A stretch of DNA of 64,000 nt from NCBI RefSeq assembly GCF_029945705.1, contig NZ_JAQSDC010000043.1, forward strand, positions 1-64,000, given 5' to 3'. Origin of the DNA: Methylotenera sp. (lineage in GTDB: Bacteria > Pseudomonadota > Gammaproteobacteria > Burkholderiales > Methylophilaceae). Below, in pieces: positions 21,882-33,194 of this stretch (position 1 is its first letter; each line of letters begins with the position of its first letter). Position numbers and translations under genes: made by a program. The notes beneath the pieces are model-generated. The model saw nothing but the letters and a program-made list of their open reading frames with translations. It did no database searches and was not told the DNA's origin.

Positions 21882-22739
21882 ATGGCAAAAGTGCTTATTG
21901 TTGGGTGCGGTGATTTAGGCGGTACGGTTGCTAAACAGTTATCGGCTATGGATATTCAAGTAACGGGCGTAAGACGCAGTGATGCTGCCATGAATGGTGT
22001 GAAAATTATTCAAGCCGACATTACCGACTCCGCCAGTTTAGAGGTTCTTAAGTCCATTCAGCCTGACATTCTCATCTATTGTGTCGCTGCTAATGGTCAA
22101 ACTGATGAGCAATACAAGGCGAATTACGTCGACGGACTTTGCAATGTGTTAGCTACGCAATCAGAAAACAAAAATCTGAAACATGTATTTTTTGTCTCTA
22201 GTACGCGCGTATACGGGCAAAAAAACGATGCTCTTTTAGATGAGTCAATACCTGCGATAGCTAGCGACTTTGGAGGTGACCGTTTGTTGGAAGCAGAAGC
22301 GCTGTTAAATAAACTTTCATGTAATACCACAGTGTTAAGGCTTTCTGGAATTTACGGCGCGGGTCGTTTACGCATGATTAACTTAGCAAAATCGCCACAA
22401 AATTGGCCTGCACAAAATAGTTGGTCTAACCGCATTCATAAAGACGATGCGGCAGCTTTTATGGTGTTTTTGGTGCAGCAGGCCTTGGCAAGCAAACCTA
22501 TTGCAACTTGTTACATCGTGACTGATTCTAAACCAAGTAGTCAGTATGAAGTATTGAGCTGGATTGCGAATCAAATGCAGATGAATAGCGACGTCATAAC
22601 GCCGGCTATAGAAGGTGGTAAACGGTTAAGCAATCACTCTATGTTAAGCACTGGTTTTCAATTGCAATATCCTGACTTTATGGCGGGCTACAAGGCACTG
22701 TTGGCTATAACGGCAAGCATGGATTCAGATTTAGTATGA
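21882..22739 (+). CDS. SDR / NAD-dependent epimerase family protein
   Basis: GCGDLGGTVAKQL nucleotide-binding motif; RLSGIYGAGRLRMI; NRIHKDDAA. Confidence 0.85.
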   Translation: MAKVLIVGCGDLGGTVAKQLSAMDIQVTGVRRSDAAMNGVKIIQADITDSASLEVLKSIQPDILIYCVAANGQTDEQYKANYVDGLCNVLATQSENKNLKHVFFVSSTRVYGQKNDALLDESIPAIASDFGGDRLLEAEALLNKLSCNTTVLRLSGIYGAGRLRMINLAKSPQNWPAQNSWSNRIHKDDAAAFMVFLVQQALASKPIATCYIVTDSKPSSQYEVLSWIANQMQMNSDVITPAIEGGKRLSNHSMLSTGFQLQYPDFMAGYKALLAITASMDSDLV

Positions 22740-24082
22740 GATTTCTGATTACTTTTAATATTCTATTGTGTTGCTTGTTTGCAAGCCCAGCCTCTGCACA
22801 TGAAGATTTTAATGTCTGGCTTAAGGACTTGAAAAAAGAGGCTATCAGCGTAGGTATTAATGAAAAAACTGCCAGCGCTATCGTGAATCATGTGGAAATA
22901 TTACCTAATGTTATTGAGCTGGATCGTGCCCAACCAGAGTTTGTTAGCCCGTTTCTAGATTATTATCAGCGACGTGTAGATACGCTCAAAATTACGGAAG
23001 GTCGAAAGCTCCTTGTTCAACATGCCGACTTGCTTGATAAAATCGAGGGGCAATATGGTGTACCTAAAGCATTGTTAGTCGCGTTTTGGGGAATGGAAAC
23101 TAATTATGGCCGCTATCAAGGCAATATTGATACCTTATCTGCCTTAGCTACCTTAGCATACGATGGACGACGTGCCAGCTTCTTTCGCAATCAGCTTATA
23201 GATGCAATGCGCATGGTAGATACAGGCAATGCTAATACGGAGCTATTTGTAGGTTCATGGGCTGGCGCATTCGGCAATATGCAGTTTATGCCAACTACTT
23301 TTGTCACTTATGCCGTAGACGGTGACGGCGATAAGAAAATAGATGTCATCAACTCTCATGCTGATGCATTTGCATCAGCTGCCAATTATTTATCCCAAGT
23401 CGGTTGGCAAAAGGGTCAGCCCGCAATGGTAGAGGTGCAATTACCAGCAGATTTTGAATGGCAAAACGCGCAATACACTTTAAGAAAGCCTGTAAGTGAA
23501 TGGCGTAAGCTAGGCGTAAATACTATGCAAGCTAGCAATTTATCCGCTCCAGGGGGATTGACACAGGTGCGTAGTACAAACAAAAAGATTAAAAACAAAA
23601 AGAATCAATCAAACTTACATCAGATTAACTTTAAAACAAAAAGCGCCACTACTGCATTGACTAGCGCTCAAACCTTAGACCCTACTAAATCGGCGCTTCC
23701 CAATGTATCAGGGCAAGCCGCTATTCTCTTACCGCAAGGTTGGCGCGGCCCAGCTTTTATGGTGTTTGATAATTTTGATGCGGTCATGGATTGGAATCGC
23801 TCAATCAATTATGCACTCTCAGTAGTGCAGTTAGCCAAACGCCTTAATGGCGAGCCGCATATATTGGGCGGTCAATTTGCCGAACTTGGCGCCTTATCAT
23901 TTCAGCAAATGAAAGCATTGCAAGTAGAGTTAAATAATCATGGATATGATGCTGGGGAGCCAGATGGCTTCCCAGGCATCCGTACACAAGAAGCGGTGAG
24001 AGCATTTCAGTTAGCACAACGCTTGCCAGCAGATGGCTATGCCAGCCCAAATATTTTTAATTATCTAAAAGCAGCACAATAA
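22736..24082 (+). CDS. Lytic murein transglycosylase (MltB/SLT_2 type) with C-terminal peptidoglycan-binding domain
   Basis: LVAFWGMETNYGRYQGNI; GSWAGAFGNMQFMPTTF; C-terminal PG_binding_1. Confidence 0.92.
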   Translation: MRFLITFNILLCCLFASPASAHEDFNVWLKDLKKEAISVGINEKTASAIVNHVEILPNVIELDRAQPEFVSPFLDYYQRRVDTLKITEGRKLLVQHADLLDKIEGQYGVPKALLVAFWGMETNYGRYQGNIDTLSALATLAYDGRRASFFRNQLIDAMRMVDTGNANTELFVGSWAGAFGNMQFMPTTFVTYAVDGDGDKKIDVINSHADAFASAANYLSQVGWQKGQPAMVEVQLPADFEWQNAQYTLRKPVSEWRKLGVNTMQASNLSAPGGLTQVRSTNKKIKNKKNQSNLHQINFKTKSATTALTSAQTLDPTKSALPNVSGQAAILLPQGWRGPAFMVFDNFDAVMDWNRSINYALSVVQLAKRLNGEPHILGGQFAELGALSFQQMKALQVELNNHGYDAGEPDGFPGIRTQEAVRAFQLAQRLPADGYASPNIFNYLKAAQ

Positions 24083-24208
24083 CAACTGCAATCGTTAATA
24101 ATATGTATATAACTTACGTTTGTTATTTGCGCCTAAGTCCACAATCAGCTAAAATCGCGCTTTGTTTGAATTTATACAAAATATATTCAAGCAACTGATT
24201 AAAATAAT

Positions 24209-24285
24209 AGGCGGTTAGCTCAGTTGGTTAGAGCGCTTGGTCGACATCCAAGAGGTCACCAGTTCGAATCTGGTACTGCCTACCA
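24209..24285 (+). tRNA. tRNA-Val (anticodon GAC), CCA encoded
   Basis: Cloverleaf: acceptor AGGCGGT/ACTGCCT; anticodon arm CTTGG-TCGACAT-CCAAG; T-loop TTCGAAT. Confidence 0.95.
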
Positions 24286-24329
24286 AATTTTTAAGTATTG
24301 ATAATTAAAGTATGCTGAAAATTAAAGCC

Positions 24330-24360
24330 AAAGCCGTTAAATTAACGGCTTTTATTATTT
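24330..24360 (+). terminator. Probable terminator between tRNA-Val and thrS
   Basis: AAGCCGTTAA-a-TTAACGGCTT followed by TTATTATTT. Confidence 0.65.
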
Positions 24361-24373
24361 AATAGGAAATAAT

Positions 24374-26281
24374 ATGCCTGTAATTCGCTTGCCTGATGGC
24401 TCAGAACGTAGTTTCGATGCCCCTGTTACCGTTGCAGATGTCGCTATGAATATAGGCGCTGGCTTAGCTAAGGCTGCGCTGGCAGGTAAAGTGAACGGCG
24501 TGCTAGTCGATACCTCTTATTTGATTAGTCAAGATGCTGAGCTTGCAATCATTACGGATAAAAACGAAGAGGGCATCGATGTTATTCGCCACTCAACCGC
24601 CCATTTGTTGGCTTATGCAGTTAAAGAACTATTCCCAGATGCGCAAGTGACTATTGGTCCAGTGATTGAAAATGGTTTTTTCTATGACTTTTCATACAAG
24701 CGTGCATTTACACCTGAAGATTTAGTCTCAATTGAAAAGAAAATGACTGAGCTTGCTAAAAAAGATGAGCAAGTGACACGTAAAGTATTGCCGCGCGATG
24801 ACGCTGTGAGTTATTTTAAATCTATTGGTGAGCATTACAAAGCTGAGATTATTGCTAGCATTCCAGCAGGTGAAGATGTTTCGCTGTATACCGAAGGTAA
24901 TTTTACCGATCTTTGTCGCGGTCCTCATGTGCCTAATACAGGTAAGTTAAAAGCTTTTAAATTGATGAAGCTAGCAGGGGCCTATTGGCGCGGCGATAGC
25001 AATAACGAGATGTTACAGCGTGTGTACGGCACGGCTTGGCGCAACAAAGAAGAGCTAGAAGCTTATTTATTCCAGCTAGAAGAAGCCGAAAAACGCGATC
25101 ATCGTAAATTGGGTAAGCAGCTTGATTACTTCCACATGCAAGATGATGCACCAGGGATGGTATTTTGGCATCCGCGTGGTTGGAGCATTTGGCAAGAAGT
25201 TGAGCAATACATGCGCAAAATGTTTCGTGATTATAACTATCAAGAAGTGCGTACACCTACCATTATGGATAGGACTTTGTGGGAGAAATCAGGGCATTGG
25301 CAGAATTACCGCGAAGGCATGTTTGTCACTTCATCTGAAAGTCGTGACTACGCAGTTAAGCCGATGAACTGCCCTGGACATGTGCAAATTTTCAATAGCA
25401 GTTTACATAGTTATCGTGATTTGCCACTACGCTTGGCTGAGTTCGGCTCATGTCATCGCAACGAACCATCAGGTTCACTACATGGTTTAATGCGCGTGCG
25501 TGGCTTTACGCAAGATGATGCACATATATTTTGTACTGAAGAGCAAGTTGAAACAGAAGTTGCCGACTTTATTAAGATGTTATATAGAGCCTATGGTGAT
25601 TTTGGTTTTAATGACGTATTAGTGAAGCTGTCTACTCGCCCTGAAAAGCGCATCGGTACTGATGCGGATTGGGATAAGGCGGAAACGTCTCTTGCAAATG
25701 CGCTGAAATTAAACAATCTTGATTTTGAATATCAGCCAGGAGAGGGCGCATTTTATGGCCCTAAGATTGAATTCACCCTTAAAGACTCTCTAGGCCGTTT
25801 GTGGCAGTGCGGTACGATTCAATTAGACCCTAACTTGCCAGAGCGTTTAGGCGCTGAGTATGTGGCGGAGGATAATAGCCGTAAACATCCTGTGATGTTG
25901 CATCGTGCTATTGTTGGTTCTATGGAGCGCTTCATCGGTATTTTGATTGAAAACTATGCAGGTGCAATGCCGCTCTGGTTGGCACCTGTGCAGGTAATGG
26001 TACTCAATATCTCTGAAAATCAAGCAGACTATGTGCGACAAGTAGTCGAAGTGCTAAAGAAAAATGGCATTAGATGCGAATTTGACTTGAGAAATGAGAA
26101 GATAACCTATAAAATACGCGAACATTCGATGCAGAAAATGCCTTACTTGTTAGTTGCGGGTGAGCGTGAGATGCAAACAGGACATGTAGCCGTGCGTACC
26201 AGAAAAGGCGAAGACTTAGGTTCTATGCCGATTGAAGCGTTAATTGAGCGCTTAAAAGCAGAGATTAAAACTAAAGTTTAA
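24374..26281 (+). CDS. thrS: Threonyl-tRNA synthetase
   Basis: TGS domain; [46 protein letters not shown]. Confidence 0.98.
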   Translation: MPVIRLPDGSERSFDAPVTVADVAMNIGAGLAKAALAGKVNGVLVDTSYLISQDAELAIITDKNEEGIDVIRHSTAHLLAYAVKELFPDAQVTIGPVIENGFFYDFSYKRAFTPEDLVSIEKKMTELAKKDEQVTRKVLPRDDAVSYFKSIGEHYKAEIIASIPAGEDVSLYTEGNFTDLCRGPHVPNTGKLKAFKLMKLAGAYWRGDSNNEMLQRVYGTAWRNKEELEAYLFQLEEAEKRDHRKLGKQLDYFHMQDDAPGMVFWHPRGWSIWQEVEQYMRKMFRDYNYQEVRTPTIMDRTLWEKSGHWQNYREGMFVTSSESRDYAVKPMNCPGHVQIFNSSLHSYRDLPLRLAEFGSCHRNEPSGSLHGLMRVRGFTQDDAHIFCTEEQVETEVADFIKMLYRAYGDFGFNDVLVKLSTRPEKRIGTDADWDKAETSLANALKLNNLDFEYQPGEGAFYGPKIEFTLKDSLGRLWQCGTIQLDPNLPERLGAEYVAEDNSRKHPVMLHRAIVGSMERFIGILIENYAGAMPLWLAPVQVMVLNISENQADYVRQVVEVLKKNGIRCEFDLRNEKITYKIREHSMQKMPYLLVAGEREMQTGHVAVRTRKGEDLGSMPIEALIERLKAEIKTKV

Positions 26282-26358
26282 GCTTACTTAAGGCCATTTG
26301 CAGTTGGTTTTAAGTTGATTTCTGAAAATGCGCGGCTTAACTATTTGGAGAATTTGAT

Positions 26359-26883
26359 ATAGCACAGGACAAAGAAACACGAATTAATGGCGATATTACA
26401 GGGTCGCAAGTTCGTTTGGTGGGCATAGAAGGCGAGCCTTTGGGTATAGTAACGTTAGCTGAGGCTTTTGCAAAAGCAGAGGAAGCTGATATTGACCTAG
26501 TGGAAATCGCACCGAATGCGGTGCCACCAGTGTGCAGATTGATGGATTACGGCAAATTTAAATATGCCGAAAGCAAGAAGCAGCACGAAGTTAAGCTTAA
26601 GCAAAAACAAGTGCAAGTAAAAGAAATTAAGTTTCGTCCTGGTACAGATGATGGCGATTATGCAATTAAAGTGCGTAATATTATTCGCTTTATTGAAGAT
26701 GGTGATAAAGCGAAAATCACCTTACGCTTTAGAGGTCGTGAGATTACCCACCAAGAGTTTGGTTTAGCCTTACTTAGACGTGTAGAAGCAGATACAAAAG
26801 AAGTGGCGCTTGTTGAGCAGTTTCCAAAAATGGAAGGTCGCCAAATGGTGATGGTGCTTGGCCCGCACAAAAAAATTAAGTAG
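26359..26883 (+). CDS. infC: Translation initiation factor IF-3, probable AUA start
   Basis: Track ORF starts internally at 26416; homologous sequence [22 protein letters not shown] extends to ATA at 26359, 8 nt after GGAG. Confidence 0.88.
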   Translation: MAQDKETRINGDITGSQVRLVGIEGEPLGIVTLAEAFAKAEEADIDLVEIAPNAVPPVCRLMDYGKFKYAESKKQHEVKLKQKQVQVKEIKFRPGTDDGDYAIKVRNIIRFIEDGDKAKITLRFRGREITHQEFGLALLRRVEADTKEVALVEQFPKMEGRQMVMVLGPHKKIK

Positions 26884-26965
26884 TAAAAAAGATGTAGTAA
26901 ACCCTAGAGTGATACGGCTAAACGGCATGCCTAAGCACTCATAACTTAAGTTCAAGGAGAACAAA

Positions 26966-27163
26966 ATGCCAAAAATGAAAACCAAGAGCGGTGCTAAAAA
27001 GCGCTTCAAATTCTTGGGTAACGGTAAAGTGAAACGTACTCACTCTCACTTACGCCATATCCTTACAAAAAAGACCACCAAGCAAAAGCGTAAACTACGC
27101 GGCACGGCGATCATCTCACCAACAGACGTCAAACGCGTTCGCGCAATGATGCCAACACGATAA
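26966..27163 (+). CDS. rpmI: 50S ribosomal protein L35
   Basis: [37 protein letters not shown]. Confidence 0.98.
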   Translation: MPKMKTKSGAKKRFKFLGNGKVKRTHSHLRHILTKKTTKQKRKLRGTAIISPTDVKRVRAMMPTR

Positions 27164-27173
27164 GGAGACCGAT

Positions 27174-27533
27174 ATGCCTAGAGTAAAACGTGGTGTCATC
27201 GCTCGTGCAAGACACAAAAAAGTATTAAAAGCCGCTAAGGGTTATCGCGGTCGTCGTAAAAACGTTTACCGCGTTGCTAAGCAAGCGGTAATGAAAGCTG
27301 GTCAATATGCTTACCGTGACCGTCGTCAGAAAAAACGTCAGTTCCGCACATTGTGGATTGCACGTATCAATGCGGGTGCTCGTGAATTAGGCTTAACTTA
27401 TAGCCGTTTCATGAATGGTTTGAAAATTGCATCAGTTGAAGTGGATCGTAAAGTGCTTGCTGACTTAGCAGTATTTGATAAAGCAGCATTTGGCCAATTC
27501 GTAGAAATGGCAAAAAAAGCTTTAGCCGCTTAA
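27174..27533 (+). CDS. rplT: 50S ribosomal protein L20
   Basis: [33 protein letters not shown]. Confidence 0.98.
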   Translation: MPRVKRGVIARARHKKVLKAAKGYRGRRKNVYRVAKQAVMKAGQYAYRDRRQKKRQFRTLWIARINAGARELGLTYSRFMNGLKIASVEVDRKVLADLAVFDKAAFGQFVEMAKKALAA

Positions 27534-27580
27534 ATTGTAAAGTTTGAAATTTCAAACTTAAATTATCAAGTTTGAGTAAA

Positions 27581-27605
27581 AAAGAGGCCTCGGCCTCTTT
27601 TTTTT
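27581..27605 (+). terminator. Rho-independent terminator after rplT
   Basis: AAAGAGGCC-tc-GGCCTCTTT followed by T tract. Confidence 0.88.
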
Positions 27606-27612
27606 ACTGTAA

Positions 27613-28671
<1,059 letters not shown>

Positions 28672-28714
28672 TATACCTAATAACAAACTTAAAATTTAAG
28701 GCCACAAAAGCATT

Positions 28715-31069
28715 ATGCAGTTTTCAGAAAATTGGTTACGAAGCCTTGTAAACACTGATTTAGATAGTCAGGCACTTAGTCATGCGCTCACAATGGCTGG
28801 ACTTGAGGTTGAAGAAATGCAGCCTGTAGCTGCGCCCTTTAGTAAAGTGGTTGTCGCTAAGATTTTATCTGCAGAAAAGCATCCTGATGCAGACCGTCTG
28901 CAAATATGCAAAGTCGACGTGGGCTTAGCTGAACCTTTGCAAATCGTATGCGGTGCAGCCAATGCACGTGTTGGTTTAATTGCTCCTTGTGCCATGGTAG
29001 GTGCTGAGTTACCTGGTATCTCAATTAAACAGGCTAAAGTACGTGGTGTAGAGTCTTTCGGTATGATGTGCTCGTCTAAAGAGCTTGGTATTAGTGCTGA
29101 AGCAACAGGTTTGCTAGAGTTAGATGAAAACGCTATCGTAGGTCAAAGTATTCGTGAGCATTTAGATCTTGATGATAATCTACTCACCTTGAAGTTAACG
29201 CCCAATCGCAGTGATTGCTTAAGTATTACAGGTATCGCACGTGATGTTGCCGCAATAACAGGCGCAGAAACACGTTTTGAAGCTATCGAAGCAGTAACTG
29301 CAATGCTTAAGTCAGCTAAAACTGTTATTGTGAGTGAAAAAACAGTCTGCCCACGCTATTGTGGTAGATTAATCAGCGGTGTCAATGCCAAGGCAAGTAC
29401 ACCTGATTGGATAATTAAGCGCATCGAACGCAGCGGTCTACGTAGTATTAGCGCACTAGTTGATGTCACTAATTATGTGTTGCTCGAATTAGGTCAACCT
29501 ATGCATGCTTTTGATGCGGCTAAGTTAAATGGCGATATTACAGTTCGCTTTGCTAATGTCAATGAGTCACTAAGCTTGCTCAATGATCAGACTATACAAT
29601 TGAAATCTGACGACTTAGTCATTGCAGATGCAAATGGCGCAGTAGCGCTTGCAGGCATTATGGGCGGTAAACTGACCTCTGTAGATGATGCAACAACCGA
29701 AATTTTCTTAGAAAGTGCTTTTTTTACGCCTTCTGTTATCGCTGGTAAGGCACGTAGATTGGGTTTAAGTACCGATTCCTCTTACCGTTTTGAGCGTGGT
29801 GTGGATTTTGGAAATACAAAAAACGCACTTGAATATGCTACCAAGCTGATTTTAGAAATTTGTGGTGGCCAAGCAGGTGAAGTGACTGAAGTTGTTGGTA
29901 GCTTACCAGTCCGACAGCCTGTCAAATTAAGAATGGCGCGCTTAATATCAGTCTTAGGTATTCCATTTGAAGCGGGTAAAGTTGCACAACTGCTGACGCA
30001 GCTTGGCTTTGACTTCACAGAAGTGAACAGCATATTTACTGTTGTGCCACCAAGCTATCGATTTGACATAAATATTGAAGAAGATTTAATCGAAGAAATT
30101 GCTCGTTTGCATGGCTATGACCATATTCCTGCAATCGCGCCAGTGGCCAATTTACTCATGCTTTCAGCGCCTGAAGCTAGATTACATCAAAACAAGCTAC
30201 GCGATAGTTTAGTGGCGGTCGGCTACCAAGAGGTTGTGAATTACAGTTTTGTCGATGAGAGCTGGGAGCGAGATTTGTTAGGCAATGCTGCGCCTATCAA
30301 GCTTCAAAATCCGATTGCAAGCAACTTGAGCGTGATGCGTACTAGTTTATGGGGCGGCTTGCTTGATACCTTAGCGTATAACTTGAACCGTAAGCAAGAC
30401 AGGGCATTCTTGTTTGAAATTGGTGCAGTGTATTTTAAACAGGCCAATAGCTTTGTTGAAACTACACGCGTTTCAGGTCTCGCTTACGGCAGCACAAAGC
30501 CTGAGCAATGGGCTGCCGATAGCGCTGATATAGACTTTTTTGAAGTGAAAGCGCATGTTGATAGATTAGTAGGTGCTAAAGCGACCTATGAAAAGGCTGA
30601 ACACAGCGCTTTGCATCCAGGACAAACAGCACAAATTCTACTTGATGGTAAAGTGATTGGCTGGCTAGGTAAACTGCATCCAAAATGGCAGCAACAATAC
30701 AGCTTAACGAAAGCAACCTATTTATTTGAGTTAGATTTAGAGGCAATATCTAATCATCAAATACCAACTTACCAAGAAGTTTCTAAACTGCTACCAATTC
30801 GTCGCGATTTGGCAGTCGTTTTGGATGAAAATATTGCAGTAGGTGAGGTGTTAAATGCAATAACAAAAGCCGAAATTCCATTGATAATTGACGTGGCATT
30901 ATTTGATTTATATCAAGGTCAAGGTGTCGCTGAAAATAAAAAAAGCCTTGCATTATCAGTACTTATGCACGATACTCAGAAAACATTAACTGATAGTGAT
31001 GCCGACACAACCATTACTATTCTGCTACAATTATTACAAAATCAATTTGCTGCAACACTTAGAAATTAG
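28715..31069 (+). CDS. pheT: Phenylalanyl-tRNA synthetase beta subunit
   Basis: MQFSENWLRSLVN; tRNA-binding domain; B3/B4 and FDX-ACB domains. Confidence 0.97.
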   Translation: MQFSENWLRSLVNTDLDSQALSHALTMAGLEVEEMQPVAAPFSKVVVAKILSAEKHPDADRLQICKVDVGLAEPLQIVCGAANARVGLIAPCAMVGAELPGISIKQAKVRGVESFGMMCSSKELGISAEATGLLELDENAIVGQSIREHLDLDDNLLTLKLTPNRSDCLSITGIARDVAAITGAETRFEAIEAVTAMLKSAKTVIVSEKTVCPRYCGRLISGVNAKASTPDWIIKRIERSGLRSISALVDVTNYVLLELGQPMHAFDAAKLNGDITVRFANVNESLSLLNDQTIQLKSDDLVIADANGAVALAGIMGGKLTSVDDATTEIFLESAFFTPSVIAGKARRLGLSTDSSYRFERGVDFGNTKNALEYATKLILEICGGQAGEVTEVVGSLPVRQPVKLRMARLISVLGIPFEAGKVAQLLTQLGFDFTEVNSIFTVVPPSYRFDINIEEDLIEEIARLHGYDHIPAIAPVANLLMLSAPEARLHQNKLRDSLVAVGYQEVVNYSFVDESWERDLLGNAAPIKLQNPIASNLSVMRTSLWGGLLDTLAYNLNRKQDRAFLFEIGAVYFKQANSFVETTRVSGLAYGSTKPEQWAADSADIDFFEVKAHVDRLVGAKATYEKAEHSALHPGQTAQILLDGKVIGWLGKLHPKWQQQYSLTKATYLFELDLEAISNHQIPTYQEVSKLLPIRRDLAVVLDENIAVGEVLNAITKAEIPLIIDVALFDLYQGQGVAENKKSLALSVLMHDTQKTLTDSDADTTITILLQLLQNQFAATLRN

Positions 31070-31217
31070 ATCAAAAAACTATATGACTTGATTTTAATTG
31101 TGATTAAATTTTAAGTGTTGGATTTGTTTATTTAGTCGCTTTGTAAATTTAACTTATTAAAATAATAATCTGTACATTAAAAAAAGCTCAAAAGCTAGAA
31201 ATGAAATGGGAGTGGGT

Positions 31218-31511
31218 ATGACATTAACAAAAGCTGAACTTGCTGATTTACTCTATGAGCAAGTTGGGTTAAATAAACGTGAAGCCAAAGATATGGTTGA
31301 AGCATTTTTTGAAGAGGTGCGTATTGCGTTAGAAACTGGTGATAGTGTGAAGTTATCAGGATTTGGTAATTTTGAATTACGCAAGAAATCGGAGCGTCCA
31401 GGCCGTAACCCTAAAACTGGCGAAGAAATACCAATTACAGCACGTCGTGTAGTGACTTTTCATGCGAGCCAAAAGTTAAAAAGTAAAGTAGAAGCAAATT
31501 ACCTTAACTAA
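31218..31511 (+). CDS. ihfA: Integration host factor alpha subunit
   Basis: [35 protein letters not shown]; start 31218 preferred behind GGGAG, track start 31206. Confidence 0.95.
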   Translation: MTLTKAELADLLYEQVGLNKREAKDMVEAFFEEVRIALETGDSVKLSGFGNFELRKKSERPGRNPKTGEEIPITARRVVTFHASQKLKSKVEANYLN

Positions 31512-31537
31512 TTGAATGATTAAACAAGTTTAACAGT

Positions 31538-31966
31538 ATGAGTGAACACAATATAAAAGTGCAGTTACCGCCGATACCAGCAAAGCGCTACTTTACCATT
31601 GGTGAGGTGAGTGAGCTTTGTGGTGTGAAGCCGCATGTGCTCAGATATTGGGAGCAAGAGTTTACTCAGCTTAAACCTGTTAAACGTCGTGGTAATCGTC
31701 GTTATTACCAACATCATGAAGTATTACTTATTCGTCGGATACGTGAGTTATTATACGAACAAGGCTTCACCATTAGCGGTGCACGGAATCGTCTTGATGG
31801 ACCGAATGAAGCTGAATCTAAAGCGGATACAGTGCAATCAACCGCACAATCGGACTTGAGCTTAAGTCCTTCATTATCGGCTAATACTAAAGAGTTTGAT
31901 TTTACTTCAGTTAAAGCTGAATTGTTAGATATTCTAAATTTACTTCGTCCAGCAGTATCAGTTTAA
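31538..31966 (+). CDS. MerR-family transcriptional regulator
   Basis: RYFTIGEVSELCGVKPHVLRYWEQEF; immediately follows ihfA. Confidence 0.9.
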   Translation: MSEHNIKVQLPPIPAKRYFTIGEVSELCGVKPHVLRYWEQEFTQLKPVKRRGNRRYYQHHEVLLIRRIRELLYEQGFTISGARNRLDGPNEAESKADTVQSTAQSDLSLSPSLSANTKEFDFTSVKAELLDILNLLRPAVSV

Positions 31967-32058
31967 ATGCACGCAGATTTATTTCAGACGTCTTTTATTG
32001 CCGCCAACCTTTTACGATATAATGACATACTTGTTGTAAGCTAGTTACAACATCGGTT

Positions 32059-32135
32059 CGGGGCATAGCGCAGCCTGGTAGCGTACATGCCTGGGGGGCA
32101 TGGGGTCGCAAGTTCGAATCTTGCTGTCCCGACCA
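32059..32135 (+). tRNA. tRNA-Pro (anticodon GGG), CCA encoded
   Basis: Acceptor CGGGGCA/TGTCCCG; anticodon arm CATGC-CTGGGGG-GCATG; T-loop TTCGAAT. Confidence 0.95.
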
Positions 32136-32159
32136 ATTCAATTAATTTTAGTAAAAACT

Positions 32160-32184
32160 AAGCCACTGAGAAGTGGCTTTTTTG
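32160..32184 (+). terminator. Terminator after tRNA-Pro
   Basis: AAGCCACT-gag-AAGTGGCTTTTTTG. Confidence 0.8.
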
Positions 32185-32306
32185 TTTTCGACTGGTGCTA
32201 GAGATCTAGGACCAGTCTACTTTGTATTGAAGGCTATGATGGGATGCCAAATAGCAAGCAATTAAGTCTGAGTAAATAAAGCTTTACTCACAACTTAATT
32301 CTTTGA

Positions 32307-32456
32307 CTATTTATGTTCGCTCGCCTCATCTTTAATCGCTTTGCCGCCTTTTTCAATGTCTTTTCCAGCACCTTCTACCGTATTGCAGCCTGTTAAGGCC
32401 ATGTTGCCAGCTAGAAATAATGTGGTAAACATTAATGTAAAAGTTTTTTTAAGCAT
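32307..32456 (-). CDS. Entericidin A/B-like small lipoprotein
   Basis: 49-aa ORF not in the supplied track: MLKKTFTLMFTTLFLAGNMALTGCNTVEGAGKDIEKGGKAIKDEASEHK; lipobox LTGC, GAGKDIEKGGKAI motif, RBS GGAG. Confidence 0.88.
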   Translation of the reverse strand: MLKKTFTLMFTTLFLAGNMALTGCNTVEGAGKDIEKGGKAIKDEASEHK

Positions 32457-32559
32457 GATGAATCTCCTAAATAAAATGTAAAGCTAGTGTACACAGCAGT
32501 TTTACAAATAGATTAATTTTCTTAAAACTATTGCGTACTAGATATTGGTGAATTCGGAA

Positions 32560-33090
32560 TTACTCTTTTTTAAGTAACAAACTGTTTTCAACTGATTTAA
32601 CGCCTTCGATTTCAGAGGCAATTTTTCCAGCTTGTTTGATTTGATCTTCTGTTTCAACAAACCCACTTAGCAAAACCACAGCTTGATTGGTTTTTACACT
32701 AACTTTTAAGCTTTTCAAACCTTCATCTTTTAATAAACTGCCTTTTACTTTTGAAGTAATCACGCTGTCTTTTACAACACGTTGAACTTCTTTTTGTTCA
32801 GATTTTGATTTGTAATTGGTATATTCTTGTTCATCAAGTGTACCGTCGTTATCTATATCCGCAGCCTTAAAGTGTTTAGCGAAAAGTTTTTCCTTTTTTG
32901 CTTCCGTTTTAGTTAATGTAGTGCTGTTGTCTGTATCCAAAGCCTTGAATGAAGTGCTGTAGGCCGATTGATTGGCATCGCTTAGATCTTCTGCAGCAAA
33001 GGCTTGCACGCCTAGTGTGCTGCTTGCCAAGGCTATTGCCAGTAAAGTAGATTTGAAATGTGATTTAGTTGTTTGTGAATTATTTTTCAT
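32560..33090 (-). CDS. Exported EF-hand + BON domain protein
   Basis: Signal peptide; EF-hand-like DTDNSTTLTKTE and DIDNDGTLDEQE; BON domain VITSKVKGSLLKDEGLKSLKVSVKTNQAVVLLSGFV. Confidence 0.85.
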   Translation of the reverse strand: MKNNSQTTKSHFKSTLLAIALASSTLGVQAFAAEDLSDANQSAYSTSFKALDTDNSTTLTKTEAKKEKLFAKHFKAADIDNDGTLDEQEYTNYKSKSEQKEVQRVVKDSVITSKVKGSLLKDEGLKSLKVSVKTNQAVVLLSGFVETEDQIKQAGKIASEIEGVKSVENSLLLKKE

Positions 33091-33136
33091 GGTGATTTCC
33101 TATAAGTAATATAAAAGAACTACAATATAGAGTAAG

Positions 33137-33194
33137 CGTATGGGCTAATCAGGTCTGTACGCTAGCCAACATAGTCACTATGTTGTTTTTTTAA
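33137..33194 (+). terminator. Tandem hairpins ending in terminator-like stem plus U tract
   Basis: AGCGTA...TACGCT then CAACATAG-tca-CTATGTTG-TTTTTTT; no annotated + strand gene upstream. Confidence 0.55.
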
